64,000 bases of DNA from Delphinus delphis (GCF_949987515.2 NC_082699.1:76046281-76110280); one strand, 5' to 3'; positions 35,785 through 46,194 are shown, counted from the stretch's first letter. Program-made: numbers and translations. Notes: generated by a model not told the origin, from the sequence alone.

Positions 35785-36520
35785 ACCCATGACCCCTCCC
35801 TCCTCTTAACCTACATCCACAGTCAAAAGTCCCTAGAGTGTTCCACTGATATTTTTCTGATAAAGGATGCAGTTTGTTCATTTATCTGACACTTCTCCAT
35901 CTCTCCCACCTTAGGATTCCTTCTGTCACTATTTCCTGTCCATCACTTCTCTTCATCTCAACTCTCCTCCTTGAATTCAAGACTCTTATCTGAAAAGTCT
36001 CCTAAGAGGCCATCGTATTTAGTGCTTGATCCACCTTCTCAAATCCAACCTCTATTCTGAAGCGAGGGACAGTGTTCTGCGCAACTCTAAACCTTTCCAT
36101 GGTTCCCAAGACCTTCAGGTTAGAGGACAAGCTACTTAGTCCGCCTCAAAAGACTCTCAAAGATGTGGCCCCTATTCATCTCCCCAGCCTCGAGAGACGC
36201 CACTTCACTCTTTGTGTTCCAGCCCTGCGCATTCACGTCCCTTCTCTGTGACCTCCGGAGTCCAGGCTTTTGCATGTTACTTCCTCCTGCTGAGTCCCCT
36301 TCCCTCCACTTGGAAATTCCTGCAGATTTCTTTCAGGCCCTCTCTCTTTTCTGTGAAGCCGTCCTTGACAGCCCCTCCTAGGAAACGTATCAAAAGTCTC
36401 TTCTCTTTGCTCTGCAGAACCCTGCCTTGCCTGATTCACTCTTCTGTTTCCATGCCTGATCCCTCTACTACAGGGCGCAGGTCTTTGCCTTGTTCACAGT
36501 TGAATCCCCTGCCCTGGTGT
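35785..36520 (+). mobile_element. L2 3' region
   Basis: 'tttccatggttcccaagac', 'agatgtggcccctattcat', 'gtgttccagccctgcgc' and 'gaagccgtccttgacagc' give a long plus L2 segment, the source of the 60-105-codon frames there. Confidence 0.8.
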
Positions 36521-37194
36521 GATGAGTGACACATGGCAGGCTATGGATTCAGATTTCCAGTCCTGGGCACAGACAGTGTTTCTCCATCCACACCAGAGGT
36601 GGACGGCTACGGGAAAGAGCCCTGGTCCACAGAGCTAATTTCCTCTGTGATGCTAAAACCTCCCTCAGGAATTGCTCCTGAGATCAGTGTGCAGCCGTCT
36701 AGAAATGATTCATGTTTGAACAGAAACATTTGGCGTTGCTGAGCACCCGGAGTCTGGGAAGCTCAGTGACTATTAGAGATATCCGTGAATCCCCTGCAGC
36801 TCTTGCAGGTAAGACAGGGTTTCTTCCATACAGTTTCTTGTATTTTGAATGAAAGAGATCTTCCAGGATGGACAGAGCAGCTGAACATCTTGCCTGAGGT
36901 CAGATAAGAAGTGGGGTGAGACAAGGAGAGATAGCAGGGTGTATTCAACACCTGCCTAAGTCCCAGGGTCATCTTGGGGACTCTAGCCTTCTAGACTGGG
37001 GACAATTCTAAAAGAGGAGAAATATGGCGGGGAGGATATGGGTATACAGTGCATTGAAATGTAACGTCTAGACAAGTGATGAGTTTTGACCAAAAGGACA
37101 ACCTGTAAGGCCACAGAGGTAACACTGGCAAGGAGAAAAGTTAATTAGGAGATGGAAGCACTGAAAACAGAGGGAGATGGGGCCACTGAAATCA
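36521..37194. other. Unclassified, with one strong plus-strand splice donor
   Basis: 'cttgcag|gtaagacagg' (GT at 36,809-36,810) is a near-consensus donor, with possible acceptors such as 'ccatccacaccag' upstream. No frame stays open to the donor, so any exon would be non-coding. Confidence 0.35.
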
Positions 37195-37330
37195 CCCAGA
37201 CAGTTTATTGATGAAGAAACTGAGACCCAGAAAGGTGAGGAGGCCAGGTCAACAGTCCTGTGAGCGGTTAGGTTCAGAGTTGGAGTGAGGACTCAGCCCC
37301 GGAATCTAAACCTTGAGCGTATTCTACTTT
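37195..37330 (-). mobile_element. MIR SINE
   Basis: 'tgatgaagaaactgagacc' and 'ggtgaggaggccaggtcaa'. Confidence 0.65.
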
Positions 37331-37392
37331 TTCCCGGTATCTCACGTGGAAAGAGGGCTCTCGGAAACTACCACTATCTTCTTATTAGTAAT

Positions 37393-37460
37393 TTCTCTCT
37401 CTCTCTCTCTTCCTCCCTCCTTCCCTCCCCCTCCCTCCCTTCCTCAAAAAGGTAAGTGAA
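37393..37460 (+). repeat. Pyrimidine tract joined to AG|GTAAGT
   Basis: (CT)n grades into (TCCC/TTCC)n at 37,393-37,445, then 'tcaaaaag|gtaagtg' with GT at 37,452-37,453. It has the layout of a recursive splice site, but the AAAAAG acceptor end is poor. Confidence 0.6.
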
Positions 37461-37559
37461 ATAGAGGGATAAAGAGAGACAATGCATTTTGGGACATTTC
37501 CCAAAAAAGTTGCAAACTTCTATTATGGGCAATTATATCTGTCATTTGGAAATTACAGA

Positions 37560-37755
37560 TATAATGTACTATGTGTTGGGCATGACACTTTTCCTAACAT
37601 ATGTCTTCCCAACTCATCTTGAAAGGTAGCTGTCATTATAATGGTACACAAAGAAGGCAAACGGCTGAGGGGGCAAAATGATGCACTCAAGGGCACACGG
37701 AGTTCATAAGTGCAGGGCCAGCATTACCAGCTCATCTTGTCTGATGCTGTGTAAT
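37560..37755 (-). mobile_element. MIR SINE
   Basis: 'gtgttgggcatgacacttt', 'aagaaggcaaacggctg' and 'agggcacacggagttcata'. Confidence 0.65.
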
Positions 37756-37834
37756 TAGACGTAGACATTTTGCTCATTTTCCAGGACAAAGAAAAAATTG
37801 TAAGAAATAATGTACTGGGTAGGGTAATTTACAG

Positions 37835-38010
37835 TTTATGAATTGCTTTTACTGCACGGTTTTCCATTCACTCCAAGCACTTGGCATCTCTGTGAGATGG
37901 GGATCACCATCCGCATTTAACAAATGAGAAAACTGTGGCACAGGAAGACCAAGGGTCCTAGTCCTAGGTCCTCTTAGAACCAGGATTTCTCCAGTCTACG
38001 TGCTTTTCCA
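37835..38010 (-). mobile_element. MIR SINE
   Basis: 'gagatggggatcaccatcc', 'aaatgagaaaactgtggca' and 'agaaccaggatttctccag'. Confidence 0.7.
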
Positions 38011-38214
38011 GTACACTGGAGCTGAAATCAAGGGAAAAAATGGAAGGGAGAGAAATACATTTTCAGTTTAAAATACTCCATCAGATGTTTCCAGCAAATG
38101 TTATATGAAGGCTATTCAACACCAGATTACCATTATTCTAAAGCACCCACTTGAAAACAAATGAGCGTTTTTAAGGCAAAATATGTGTTTTTGTTCTCCT
38201 TCTCTCTGCTTCAG

Positions 38215-38345
38215 CGGGTTGACCCTAAATAACGCACAACCACCCAGCGAGCATCCTTCAGGCTTCCTGCACAGGCTGAGATGGGGGAAGGCAGCTCGGC
38301 CAGCCTTTGTGCGGGCCTCTTCCGGTGCCGGTGGTTACGCTGCAG
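38215..38345 (+). other. Candidate internal exon, 131 bp
   Basis: Bounded by a strong acceptor (pyrimidine tract 38,186-38,214 ending 'tctgcttcag') and a strong donor (CAG|GTAAGG, GT at 38,346-38,347). One frame (38,216 onward) is open across the exon for 43 codons; the other two contain stops. The interval is more GC- and CpG-rich than its flanks and is not a repeat I recognise. It lies about 2.5 kb left of the CpG island. The encoded peptide is not recognised, so it could be coding or part of a lncRNA. Confidence 0.4.
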
Positions 38346-38369
38346 GTAAGGCTTGGGCACACATTCGAC

Positions 38370-38700
38370 AACCACCCATCACGGCAATCACTATGCCAGG
38401 TGCAGGGGCCACAATCGTGGTAGAATAAAACCAAGTTCCTGTCCTCAGGAAGCATGAAATCTAGAGAGGGGGCAGCACGTATGCGAGCGAAGACAACATG
38501 ACCCAGCACAAACTGTCCCGGAGCAGGTCCAAAGTGCAGTGGGAGTACAGGGGAGAACCCAGGAAGGCTTCCCGTAGGAAGGGGCATTTGAATTGGGTCA
38601 GGAAGGGAAAAAGGAAGTGAGAAATGAAATGGTCATTCTAGGCAGAGGCCAGCATGAGCAATATCAGGGGTAGAAAAGAGCAGGGAATAGTATAAGACAG
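38370..38700 (-). mobile_element. L2 fragment
   Basis: 'tatgccaggtgcaggggcc', 'aagttcctgtcctcaggaa', 'ggaaggcttcccgtagga' and 'attctaggcagaggccag' are reversed L2. Confidence 0.8.
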
Positions 38701-38819
38701 TCCAGCCATTCCATCAAGCTATAAGCCTTCGGTCAAACTGGGCAAAAATTGGGTAAACATTTGGAATTACAGAGCACAGCTGGATGAAGGTGAATTTTGC
38801 CCCAAGGAGTTCACAATGT

Positions 38820-39179
38820 GTCCGATGTATCCATTTAACCAACATTTAAATGAGTCCCCTCTATGTGCAAATCCCTTTTTATGCCTTAAAACACTTAGTC
38901 CAGCTCCATGGTGAGCAGACCTCAGTGTTCCCAAACTAGATAACTACCACATTTGATGTCAAAGTCCTTGACCTTCAACATCTGTAAGCAAGGATGACAT
39001 GCTGTGTTTCCTCCGATAAAGCCCTCTTTATATTCCCCTGAGTGTATCTTGGACCGGACTACAGCATATCAGCTATGAGTCACTGACCAATATTTCTACT
39101 CCCTTTTCATAGCTGATGCCCGTTGAATGACTTGCTGATCTGAGGAAGGGGTTTTCCTTAGAAAATGATGATAATTCCT
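38820..39179. other. Unclassified, starting with an L2 (-) trace
   Basis: 'tccatttaaccaacattta' to 38,900 resembles a reversed L2 tail. Beyond it nothing is recognised. Confidence 0.4.
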
Positions 39180-39380
39180 TTTATTTGCACTAGACATTAG
39201 GTTTTGAAAAGTCCCTTCCCATCCACCCTCCCCATCATGCCCTGGCAAACTGGAAGGACTGTTAGCATCCCATTCTACAGATGAGAGAAGGGAGTCTCAG
39301 AGAGGTGGGGGAACTCAAGGTCACACAGCAGGTGTATGAAGGAATCAGAGCTCACATCCATGTTTGACTCCCAAACCATG
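39180..39380 (-). mobile_element. MIR SINE
   Basis: 'cccattctacagatgagag', 'caaggtcacacagcaggtg' and 'catgtttgactcccaaacc'. Confidence 0.8.
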
Positions 39381-40680
39381 CCCTCCTTTCTCTACCCCTT
39401 ACCATCTGCCTGGAATACAATAATATCATCCTCATTATGACATAAATCCCAAATGAAATGCTGGTCAAATCACATCCCCTCAGGCAACACAACCACAGCA
39501 TAAATTAAAAACTCAATTAAAGAACATGGCCTCTTAACTAGGACTGATCACTGTCCCCTGAGGCCAGAGTATAAAGAGAGGGCCTATAAAAGTCAATGGC
39601 TGCCCATCTCAGATATTACCCAGAGACCCACTTACCCACATGCAAGAGACTTTAGACTCAAATTATTCACCTAACTTTATCTCCCTCCTGTACCTGGCCC
39701 CTGCCGAGCCCTGGCCCCTGCCGAGCTGGGTTTGGAATCATGCCCAAACCTTTGCCCCTCTCTCTGGCCTGTAGACGAGGTTAACAGTCCATCACTCTGT
39801 GGGAAGAGCACTGGTGCTTCTCAGCTCTGACACATCCCTTAACATCAGGAACCTCAGAACCTGATGGAAAAACAACGCCTCCCTAGTTCAAAAAGAGAAC
39901 TGAAGCTGAATTCTCTGGCTGTTTGAAAGTGGGATAGTTTGCCAATGGCTGGCATCCCCTTTGGCCAAGGGGACAAAGAGTGTTGTTATAATCCATGGAA
40001 GTTTTGTTTTGCTGACAATAGTTGGGGGGTGGCTAGAAGTGAGTTAAGGAAATAAAGAGGGGGGATTTTTGGCTCTTAGTTTATAATTTTATGTCTATTC
40101 TCACTCCACCCCTTAGAGCCAAAGGCAAGAGTGTGATAAACTTGAGGGATACCCCTGGGTCCAAAAATGGTGATAGTTACTACTCCCCTTGTCTAAATAC
40201 ACCTTCCAGCTGCTGGGTTTAAAGCTGACTTTACAAAGCAAGACATGTTGTGTGCTCTGGTCCCTTTCCATGTCAAATGTCCCCCACCCTTGTCCCCAGC
40301 CAAGCCACAGGGTCAGCCTGGGCCACAGAGAATCGCTACCACTGCCCCATTTCACCCCAACATGATCTTCTCCCCAGCCTGTGCTGGGTCAAGGACTCCG
40401 AGAACCTGCCTGCAGAAGGGTCTGGATGTGCCCTCTCAGCTTCCATCTGGGACTTCTGCAGGGACCCAGAATTAACCCAGCGTCTCCCCACCAATCACAC
40501 CGGATTTCCCTTCTTGTCCTCTCAAGACGTGCCCAGATGTGCCTTGAGACTAGAGGACAGAGAGATTGGGGGAGACATAAGGAGATAAACCACATTTCGC
40601 GGCAGAATCCCTGTTAAGTAATAGAAAGCCATCCAACTAGCAACCACGCTTCCAGAAACGTCACTGCCACAGAGGAGAGA
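39381..40680. other. No recognised feature; flank of the CpG island
   Basis: GC content rises to the right. Contains an 11-bp tandem 'ccctggcccctgccgag' near 39,698-39,725. Frames of up to 112 codons (40,250-40,588) overlap in several phases and look fortuitous. Confidence 0.45.
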
Positions 40681-40803
40681 GTTTTGCAGCTGCCGACCCC
40701 GGAGTGCTCTCACCTACCTGTCTCCCACTGCAGAGCTCCCCTCTCTCTCCTCCTGGGCCACTGCTCCTGGGTCCCTCACTCTGCTCTTTTTTGCCTTCTC
40801 CAG

Positions 40804-41522
40804 CCGCCAACACTTGCAGCGGCAGCAGGCGGACCGCGGAGTCCGGGCACCTGCGAGCTGGGTCTCGGGTCCCCGCAGCAAGGCTGCCTGGAGGAGGAGC
40901 GAGAGGATGCTGCCCGCGCCGCCGCCGCCGCGGTGGTGCTGATGAGGTTGCTATGGTTATGGAACTCCGCAGCTGCCCCCTCTCGGCGCAACAGCTGCCC
41001 GGCCGCGGCCTCCTCTGGGCAGCCCCAGTGAAGCGGGCCGGGTGGCAAGGCTGTCAACACGGTGAAAGGGACTCACCGCCACCCCTGAAAAAGGGAAAAG
41101 ACCGAGGGCCTGCGCCCGCGCCTCTCAGCTCGCGCCCGCTGGCTCTGCTCACCTCCGCGCCCTTGCTCCTCTCCTTCCCTCGCCGGGACGCGGCCAGACC
41201 CCGGCGCACGGCGCGCAGCGCGCCCTCGCGGCCTGGAGAGCCCTTCCTGCCGCCGCCGGCTGGCCCGGCTCCCCGCAGCCCTGCGCAGCGCCCTGAGGCT
41301 GCGCGTCCGGCTGGGAGGCGCGGCGCCCGCTTCCCCAGCCTCAGCCCTCCCCGCGGCGACTCGGCGACGGGAGCCCGGGGGCCGGGCAGCCTGCCCGGGA
41401 GCCAAACCCCGCCCGCTCGCTCGGCCGGCCTGCGGGGGCGCAAGCAGCCCGACCCGACGCCCACCGGCCCTCGCCAGCCAGTCCTGGCCGCGAGCATGCT
41501 CAGTCTCCGCAGCGGAGGTGCC
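40804..41522 (-). promoter_or_regulatory. CpG island, probable promoter
   Basis: By hand count roughly 90 CpG in about 720 bp, with about 60 of them in 41,101-41,520, against a CpG-poor background. Minus-strand features are a CCAAT box (reverse of 'attgg', 41,530-41,534), then a GC box (reverse of 'ccccgccc', 41,407-41,414), then two splice donors at 41,153 and 41,077. That order fits a minus-strand start at about 41.2-41.5 kb. On the plus strand an RFX-like X-box ('gttgctatggttat', 40,947-40,960) and a short (GCC)n (40,911-40,932) are visible. Two plus-strand acceptor-like sites ('cccactgcag' at 40,734; 'gccttctccag' at 40,803) precede the island. TATA-less. The gene is not identifiable from the sequence. 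Confidence 0.75.
41153..41497 (-). other. Hypothetical first coding exon, minus strand
   Basis: An ATG at 41,495-41,497 (A at -3) opens a frame of 115 codons that reaches a donor GCGGAG|GTGAGC (GT is the reverse of 41,151-41,152) in phase 0. The alternative donor GGTGGCG|GTGAGT ends at 41,077. The translation is Arg/Gly/Ala-rich, as any open frame in a GC-rich island would be, and matches no family I know. An untranslated first exon using the same donors is at least as likely. Confidence 0.2.
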
Positions 41523-41737
41523 CTTCCGAATTGGACGATGGGGATGCAGGAGAAATAAAAAGGTCCTCTCCAGACCTTACCCCCAGGGAGGGGGGACAGA
41601 TGACCGGGGATGAGGGGGGTCGGTGGCGGTAAACTTTAAAGAGGGACCCAGAGGCAACACAGTAGATGCCTGAGAAAGGGTTAAGGCCCTACGCAATCAG
41701 TATCTTCAGTATGGTTGGCAGTGGCTGTCAACGAACG

Positions 41738-42080
41738 GACTAACGCATCATTTGCTAGGCACCTACTTCCTGCTGGACACTGAGGGTTCAGAGATGTCTA
41801 AGATTCTATCCTGGGCTTCCCTGGTGGCGCAGTGGTTGAGAGTCCGCCTGCCGATGCAGGGGACACGGGTTCGTGCCCCGGTCCGGGAAGATCTCACATG
41901 CCGCGGAGCGGCTGGGCCCGTGAGCCATGGCCGCTGAGCCTGCGCGTCCGGAGCCTGTGCTCCGCAACGGGAGAGGCCACAGCAGTGATAGGCCCTCGTA
42001 CCGCAAAAAAAAAAAAAAAAAAAAAAAAAGATTCGGTCCATGGACGAGGGGAGAAGATTGTGGCGGGTTAAACCGACCAC
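41738..42080 (-). mobile_element. L2 fragment split by a CHR-2 SINE
   Basis: 'tttgctaggcacctacttc' and 'ctggacactgagggttcag' on the left, 'attcggtccatggacgag' on the right. Confidence 0.65.
41813..42028 (+). mobile_element. CHR-2 SINE
   Basis: Complete body with a 25-A tail. Flanks 'agattctatcct' (41,801-41,812) and 'agattcggtcca' (42,029-42,040) are a diverged target duplication. It lies about 300 bp right of the CpG island. Confidence 0.95.
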
Positions 42081-42084
42081 CATC

Positions 42085-42250
42085 TACTGAGCATCCTTCA
42101 CCAGGCACTGCACATGGAGAGGTCTCTAATTCTCCCCACCACTATGTTAGGGAGGGCCCCTGGCACTCACGATGAGGTTGAGAGCCTCAGAGACAAAAGC
42201 CAAAATTGAGACTCCGCTACACTGGGCTGCACTAACTCACGGTCCAAGAG
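42085..42250 (-). mobile_element. MIR SINE
   Basis: 'catccttcaccaggcactg', 'tctccccaccactatgtta' and 'cagagacaaaagccaaa'. Confidence 0.55.
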
Positions 42251-42254
42251 GAGA

Positions 42255-42680
42255 TGTGGATTGTAAGCCAGCAATTACAACCGGGTGACTAGCATCTAAC
42301 TAGTCAGGGAGGGTGGGAGGGGAGGCAATCAGGGAAAGGAATCTGAAAGAAGGGACAAGAAGAGGCAAAGGGAGGGGAGGAGAAGGGGGTAGAATGTTCC
42401 TTGCAGAATGAGAAGACCAAGTATGCAAAGGCCTGGAGGCAAGACAGCCAGGACTGGGTTTTGATCCCCACTAGGGATCCAGTAGAGCTGAAACTGAGTG
42501 TGCCAGGACAGGGGAAGCAAGTAATGAGCTTGCAAGAGCAGGAGCTGCACATCGAGGGCCTTGGAACCCAAGGGAGGGGGTTGGAATTTGACCCTAAGGA
42601 CAAGAGGGAGCCACTGCAGGAAATTAAGCCCGGGAAAGGCTGGGTCATCGTTTGGGGACGTTCTCTGTTGTTAAAGGGTA
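42255..42680 (-). mobile_element. L2 fragment
   Basis: 'gtatgcaaaggcctggagg', 'gacaagagggagccactgc' and 'gggaaaggctgggtcatcg' are reversed L2. This is the source of the 203- and 210-codon frames here. Confidence 0.75.
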
Positions 42681-43104
42681 TGTGGCGGGGTGAGGTGGGT
42701 ATTGAGGCTACAAGGAGTATCACGAGTTGCCTGTTGCTGCAGCCTGGCCAGGGCAGAGGAAGGATGCATTCTTCTGCCATTTGTCCTCCCCGCAGCACCC
42801 AGCCAAGCCCCGGACAATGCATGTTCTCAACGCCTGCTGAATGGCAAATATGTGAATGTTTAGTTCTCCATAGAGAAAAGGGGTACCTGTCTTTCACAAT
42901 TTTCGTTCTTAAAATGTGGTTAAAATCACATGACATCCTTTGGCTACGAACATTCCATTTTTATGCAGTCTTATTTGTGAAAGGCAGTGCAAGTCCCCAC
43001 TATTTCCTCTGAGTCCCCAGCAGTGAAGACGTCCCAGTAGCACAGGGTTTTCTTGTACTGGGATGTGTTTCCATTGCCCTGATAGAAGATCCCCAGAATA
43101 TACT
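42681..43104. other. No recognised feature
   Basis: Mixed sequence. A 'gcacccagccaagcccc' part near 42,795 recalls an L2 tail, but I could not bound it. Confidence 0.4.
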
Positions 43105-43460
43105 GTGAAGTGAAAGAGCAAAGTGCAGAATAGTGTTCATAATAACTCTTGTGAAAAAGAGAGGAGACCCAAGGGTATATTTGTATTTGCTTATATTGGC
43201 ATAAAATATACTGGAAGCCTATGTAAGAAACTTGTAGAAGTGGATATTAGCTATGGGGGTGGGGTTGGGTGGAGAACTGGGGGACAAAGGCTGAGTGGCA
43301 GTGAGACTTTCAATGCACTTTTAAAAAACTTTTTGAATCAAAAATAAATTACATACACCTGTATGTGTGTATATATATATATACTATATATAAAACATAT
43401 ATATAATATATATGCACATGAGCTATGTAATGTATTACCATCTGTGACTAGAATCTTCAT
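43105..43460 (+). mobile_element. Ancient repeat, probably an old L1 3' UTR, with AT-rich end
   Basis: 'gtgcagaatagtgttcata', 'ggggttgggtggagaactg' and 'ctttttgaatcaaaaata' are an ancient interspersed 3'-end pattern. (TA)-rich at 43,368-43,415. Confidence 0.45.
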
Positions 43461-44559
43461 GAACCTTGAGATAACCTTTCATGTAAGATACAAGTCCCAA
43501 ATGAATGTTCCCCAAGACCTACTCTTCCCACCCACCCCCACTTCCGTATGTGGCAAAATAGCATTATGACTTATTACTGTGACATCTTTCTCCTCAATCC
43601 CTGCTCTGCTCATGGATTGGAGATAAGGAGAGATGAGGAAGCACAGACATAGAAACTGAGGCCTCCAGGAGGCCAGGAGTAGAGAGCTGTGTGGACAGGA
43701 CCCATGTGTCAGGACCCAGGGGTCTCCCTCTAGACAACAATCACTGGTCCCTGGTGGCCAACATGGCACCCCAAAATCAGGCAGCTGGAGTGATGCTCTC
43801 TGGGCCCAGAGGTTCCCTCACCCAACGCCCTCCTATGGACAGGCATTGGGTGCCCCACTCCGAACTGGTGCATTCTCAGCCCCACTGGGTGAAGCGCTGA
43901 ACAGCCAGGGGACTGCAGGAGATCTGCAAGGAAAGCCCTGACCACTGTCTAGGGTGGACTTAGGTGGAACCGACTGAAAAGCAGAAATAATCCTCCACTG
44001 TTATCCCCCCATCCATCAAATCACACAGACCTAACATCATCCTGGGCTCCTGGGCTCCCTGCCCTCCTTCTCTCTACCCCCATCATCCCACACACATCTA
44101 CTTAAATACTAATGTCGGTCAATTCCACCAGGTACACAGCTCTCCAAGTTGTCAACAGCAGGGGCTCCCCAGGAGATTTTTTTTTAAGTCCTTCAGCAAG
44201 AGGCTGTGAGTGATGGTGTCTAGAGAAATGGGTGTAATCTTAGCTTTATGTTTTGAGGTGATCCGCTCCAGATAGGACAGGAGGACATTGGTTCTGGGAC
44301 AGAGGCAGAGCCTGATCCAGCCCCAGCTGGAACGTGACACCCTACGTGGAAGAGCTGAGAGATACAGCTAAGCGTGGGGTGCTCCTGGCTGAGTTTGGCT
44401 CTAGGGGAAGGAGGTCGCCCTTCCTCACAGGGCCACAGGGGCTCGAGCCCCTTCAGAATGAGCAAAGAATCACAGCCGAGTGGACTGGCACTTTCTCACT
44501 GTGTTGCAGAAAGCAGGTTTTCAGTGGTGACATCCTGTGGCATGAAGAAGCAACTGTCT
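43461..44559. other. No recognised feature
   Basis: Overlapping 60-100-codon frames on both strands without recognisable content. No strong splice pair. Confidence 0.45.
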
Positions 44560-44779
44560 TTCCATGTGCCTGTTGGCCATCTCTGCGTCTGCCTTGGAAA
44601 AGGAAGATCTTCTGTCTGTTCAGACCTTCTGTGCATTTTTAATCCATCTTTTTATTATTATTATTGAGTTGTATGAGCTGTTTATATATCCTGAATATTA
44701 ACCCCTTATCGGTCATATCATTTGCAAATATTTTCTCCCATTCAGTAGGTTGTCTTCATTTGGACAACAGTTTCCTTTG
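44560..44779 (-). mobile_element. Inverted 5' segment of a twin-primed L1
   Basis: Reversed ORF2 text: 'catgtgcctgttggccat', 'gagttgtatgagctgttta' and 'tattttctcccattcag'. It directly precedes the plus-strand continuation 'gagaaatgcaaat' of the same L1. Confidence 0.8.
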
Positions 44780-44795
44780 AGAAATGCAAATAAAG

Positions 44796-44965
44796 ACCAC
44801 CTAGAGGGGTGGGATAGGGAGGGTGGGAGGGAGGGAGATGCAAGAGGGAAGAGATATCGGAACAAATGTATATGTATAACTGATTCACTTTGTTATAAAG
44901 CAGAAACTAACACACCATTGTAAAGCAATTATACTCCAATAAAGATGTTAACAAAAAAAAAAAAA
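44796..44965 (+). mobile_element. Young L1 3'-UTR end nested in an older L1
   Basis: 'gaccacctagaggggtggg', a G-rich run 'agggagggtgggagggaggg', 'gcaattatactccaataaa' and a poly-A. The same sequence occurs reversed in the L1 at 52.63 kb. Confidence 0.88.
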
Positions 44966-45314
44966 CTACAATAAGGTATCACCTCACACTGGTCAGAATG
45001 GCCATCATCAAAAAATCTACAAACAATAAATGCTGGAGAGGGTGTGGAGAAAAGGGAACCCTTGTGCACTGTTGGTGGGAATGTAGATTGGTGTAGCCAC
45101 TATAGAAAACAATATGGAGGTTCCTCCAAAAACTAAAAATAGAACTACCATATGATCCAGCAGTTCCACTCCTGGGTATATAGCCAGAAAAAAACGAAAA
45201 CACTAATTTGAAAAGATCCATGCACCGCAATGTTCACAGCAGCATTATTTATAATAGCCAAGACATGGAAACAACCTGCGTCCATCAACAGATGAATGGA
45301 TAAATTAGATGTGG

Positions 45315-45317
<3 letters not shown>

Positions 45318-45348
<31 letters not shown>
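45318..45348. repeat. (CA)n microsatellite within L1
   Basis: About 15 units, replacing L1 sequence just before 'aaaatgactactactcag'. Confidence 0.95.
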
Positions 45349-45354
<6 letters not shown>

Positions 45355-45790
45355 CTACTACTCAGCCATAACAAAGAATGATATTGTGCTATTTTCAACA
45401 CCATGGATGGACCTAGAGAGTATTATGCTAAGTGAAATCAGGCAGATAGAGAAAGACAAATACTGTATGTTATCACTTGTATGTGGAATCTAAAAAAATA
45501 AAACAAATGAATGTATGTAACAAAACAGAAACAGACTCACAGATACAGAGAACAAGCTAGTGGTTACCAGTGGGGAGAGGGAAGGGGGAGGGGCAAGATA
45601 GGAGTATGGGATTAAGAGAAACAAACTATTATGTATAAAATAGATAAGCAACAAGGATGTATTGTACAGCACAGGGAAATATAGCTATTATCTAGTAATA
45701 ACTTTAAATGGAGTATAACCTGTAAAAATATTGGATCGCTATGTGGTACACTTAAAACTAATATTATATATCAACTATAATTTAAAAAAA

Positions 45791-46190
45791 AAACAGAAGA
45801 AGCAATGGTCATGAGATGCTTATCGGACTCCATGCACTCCACAGGATGGGGAGGAAGTTGGGGAGCTGGAATAGCCTTCCCTTTTGACTGTACCAACCCC
45901 ATTGTTTTACGACAGTTTGGGGCAGGGAGCGGGGGGACATTTGCTAATAGAAGAACAGATTGGGGCAGCTTGCCTGGCCTTGAAATCTGGCTTTGCTACT
46001 CTCTTTAATGTGTGTCCTTTAAGATGTAACTTGACCTAATTGTATCTCCAGTTCCTTTCTGTAAAACAGGAATAATAAACGTATCTCATATGGGTTTTTT
46101 TGGCGAGGATTAAGTGGATTCAAATTTAGATGGCTTTAAATGGATTAAAGCTTAGACCTCATGCAGAGTCAGGGCTATGTACCTGTGAGC
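45791..46190. other. No recognised feature
   Basis: A MIR-like trace ('gacctaattgtatctccag', 'aaaacaggaataataaa') may be present at 45,960-46,130 on +. Otherwise unique. Confidence 0.4.
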
Positions 46191-46194
46191 TAAT

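Larger units (their letters stand above)
44780..45790 (+). mobile_element. Main (3') segment of the twin-primed L1
   Basis: 'gagaaatgcaaat' (44,780-44,792) resumes at 'ctacaataaggtatcacct' (44,966) after a nested L1 tail, then continues through the ORF2 C-terminal region to the 3' UTR ending 'actataatttaaaaaaa'. A (CA)n lies at 45,318-45,348. Confidence 0.88.

Noticed and set aside
40704..41558. 284-codon plus-strand open frame through the CpG island
   Set aside because: GC-rich, stop-poor sequence is open in several overlapping frames on both strands (also 147 and 110 codons on minus). The translation is Pro/Arg/Ala-rich without any domain, and the frame ignores the island's splice signals.
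42304..43012. 203- and 210-codon frames on opposite strands
   Set aside because: The DNA is a reversed L2 fragment. The frames are chance openings in noncoding L2 3' sequence.
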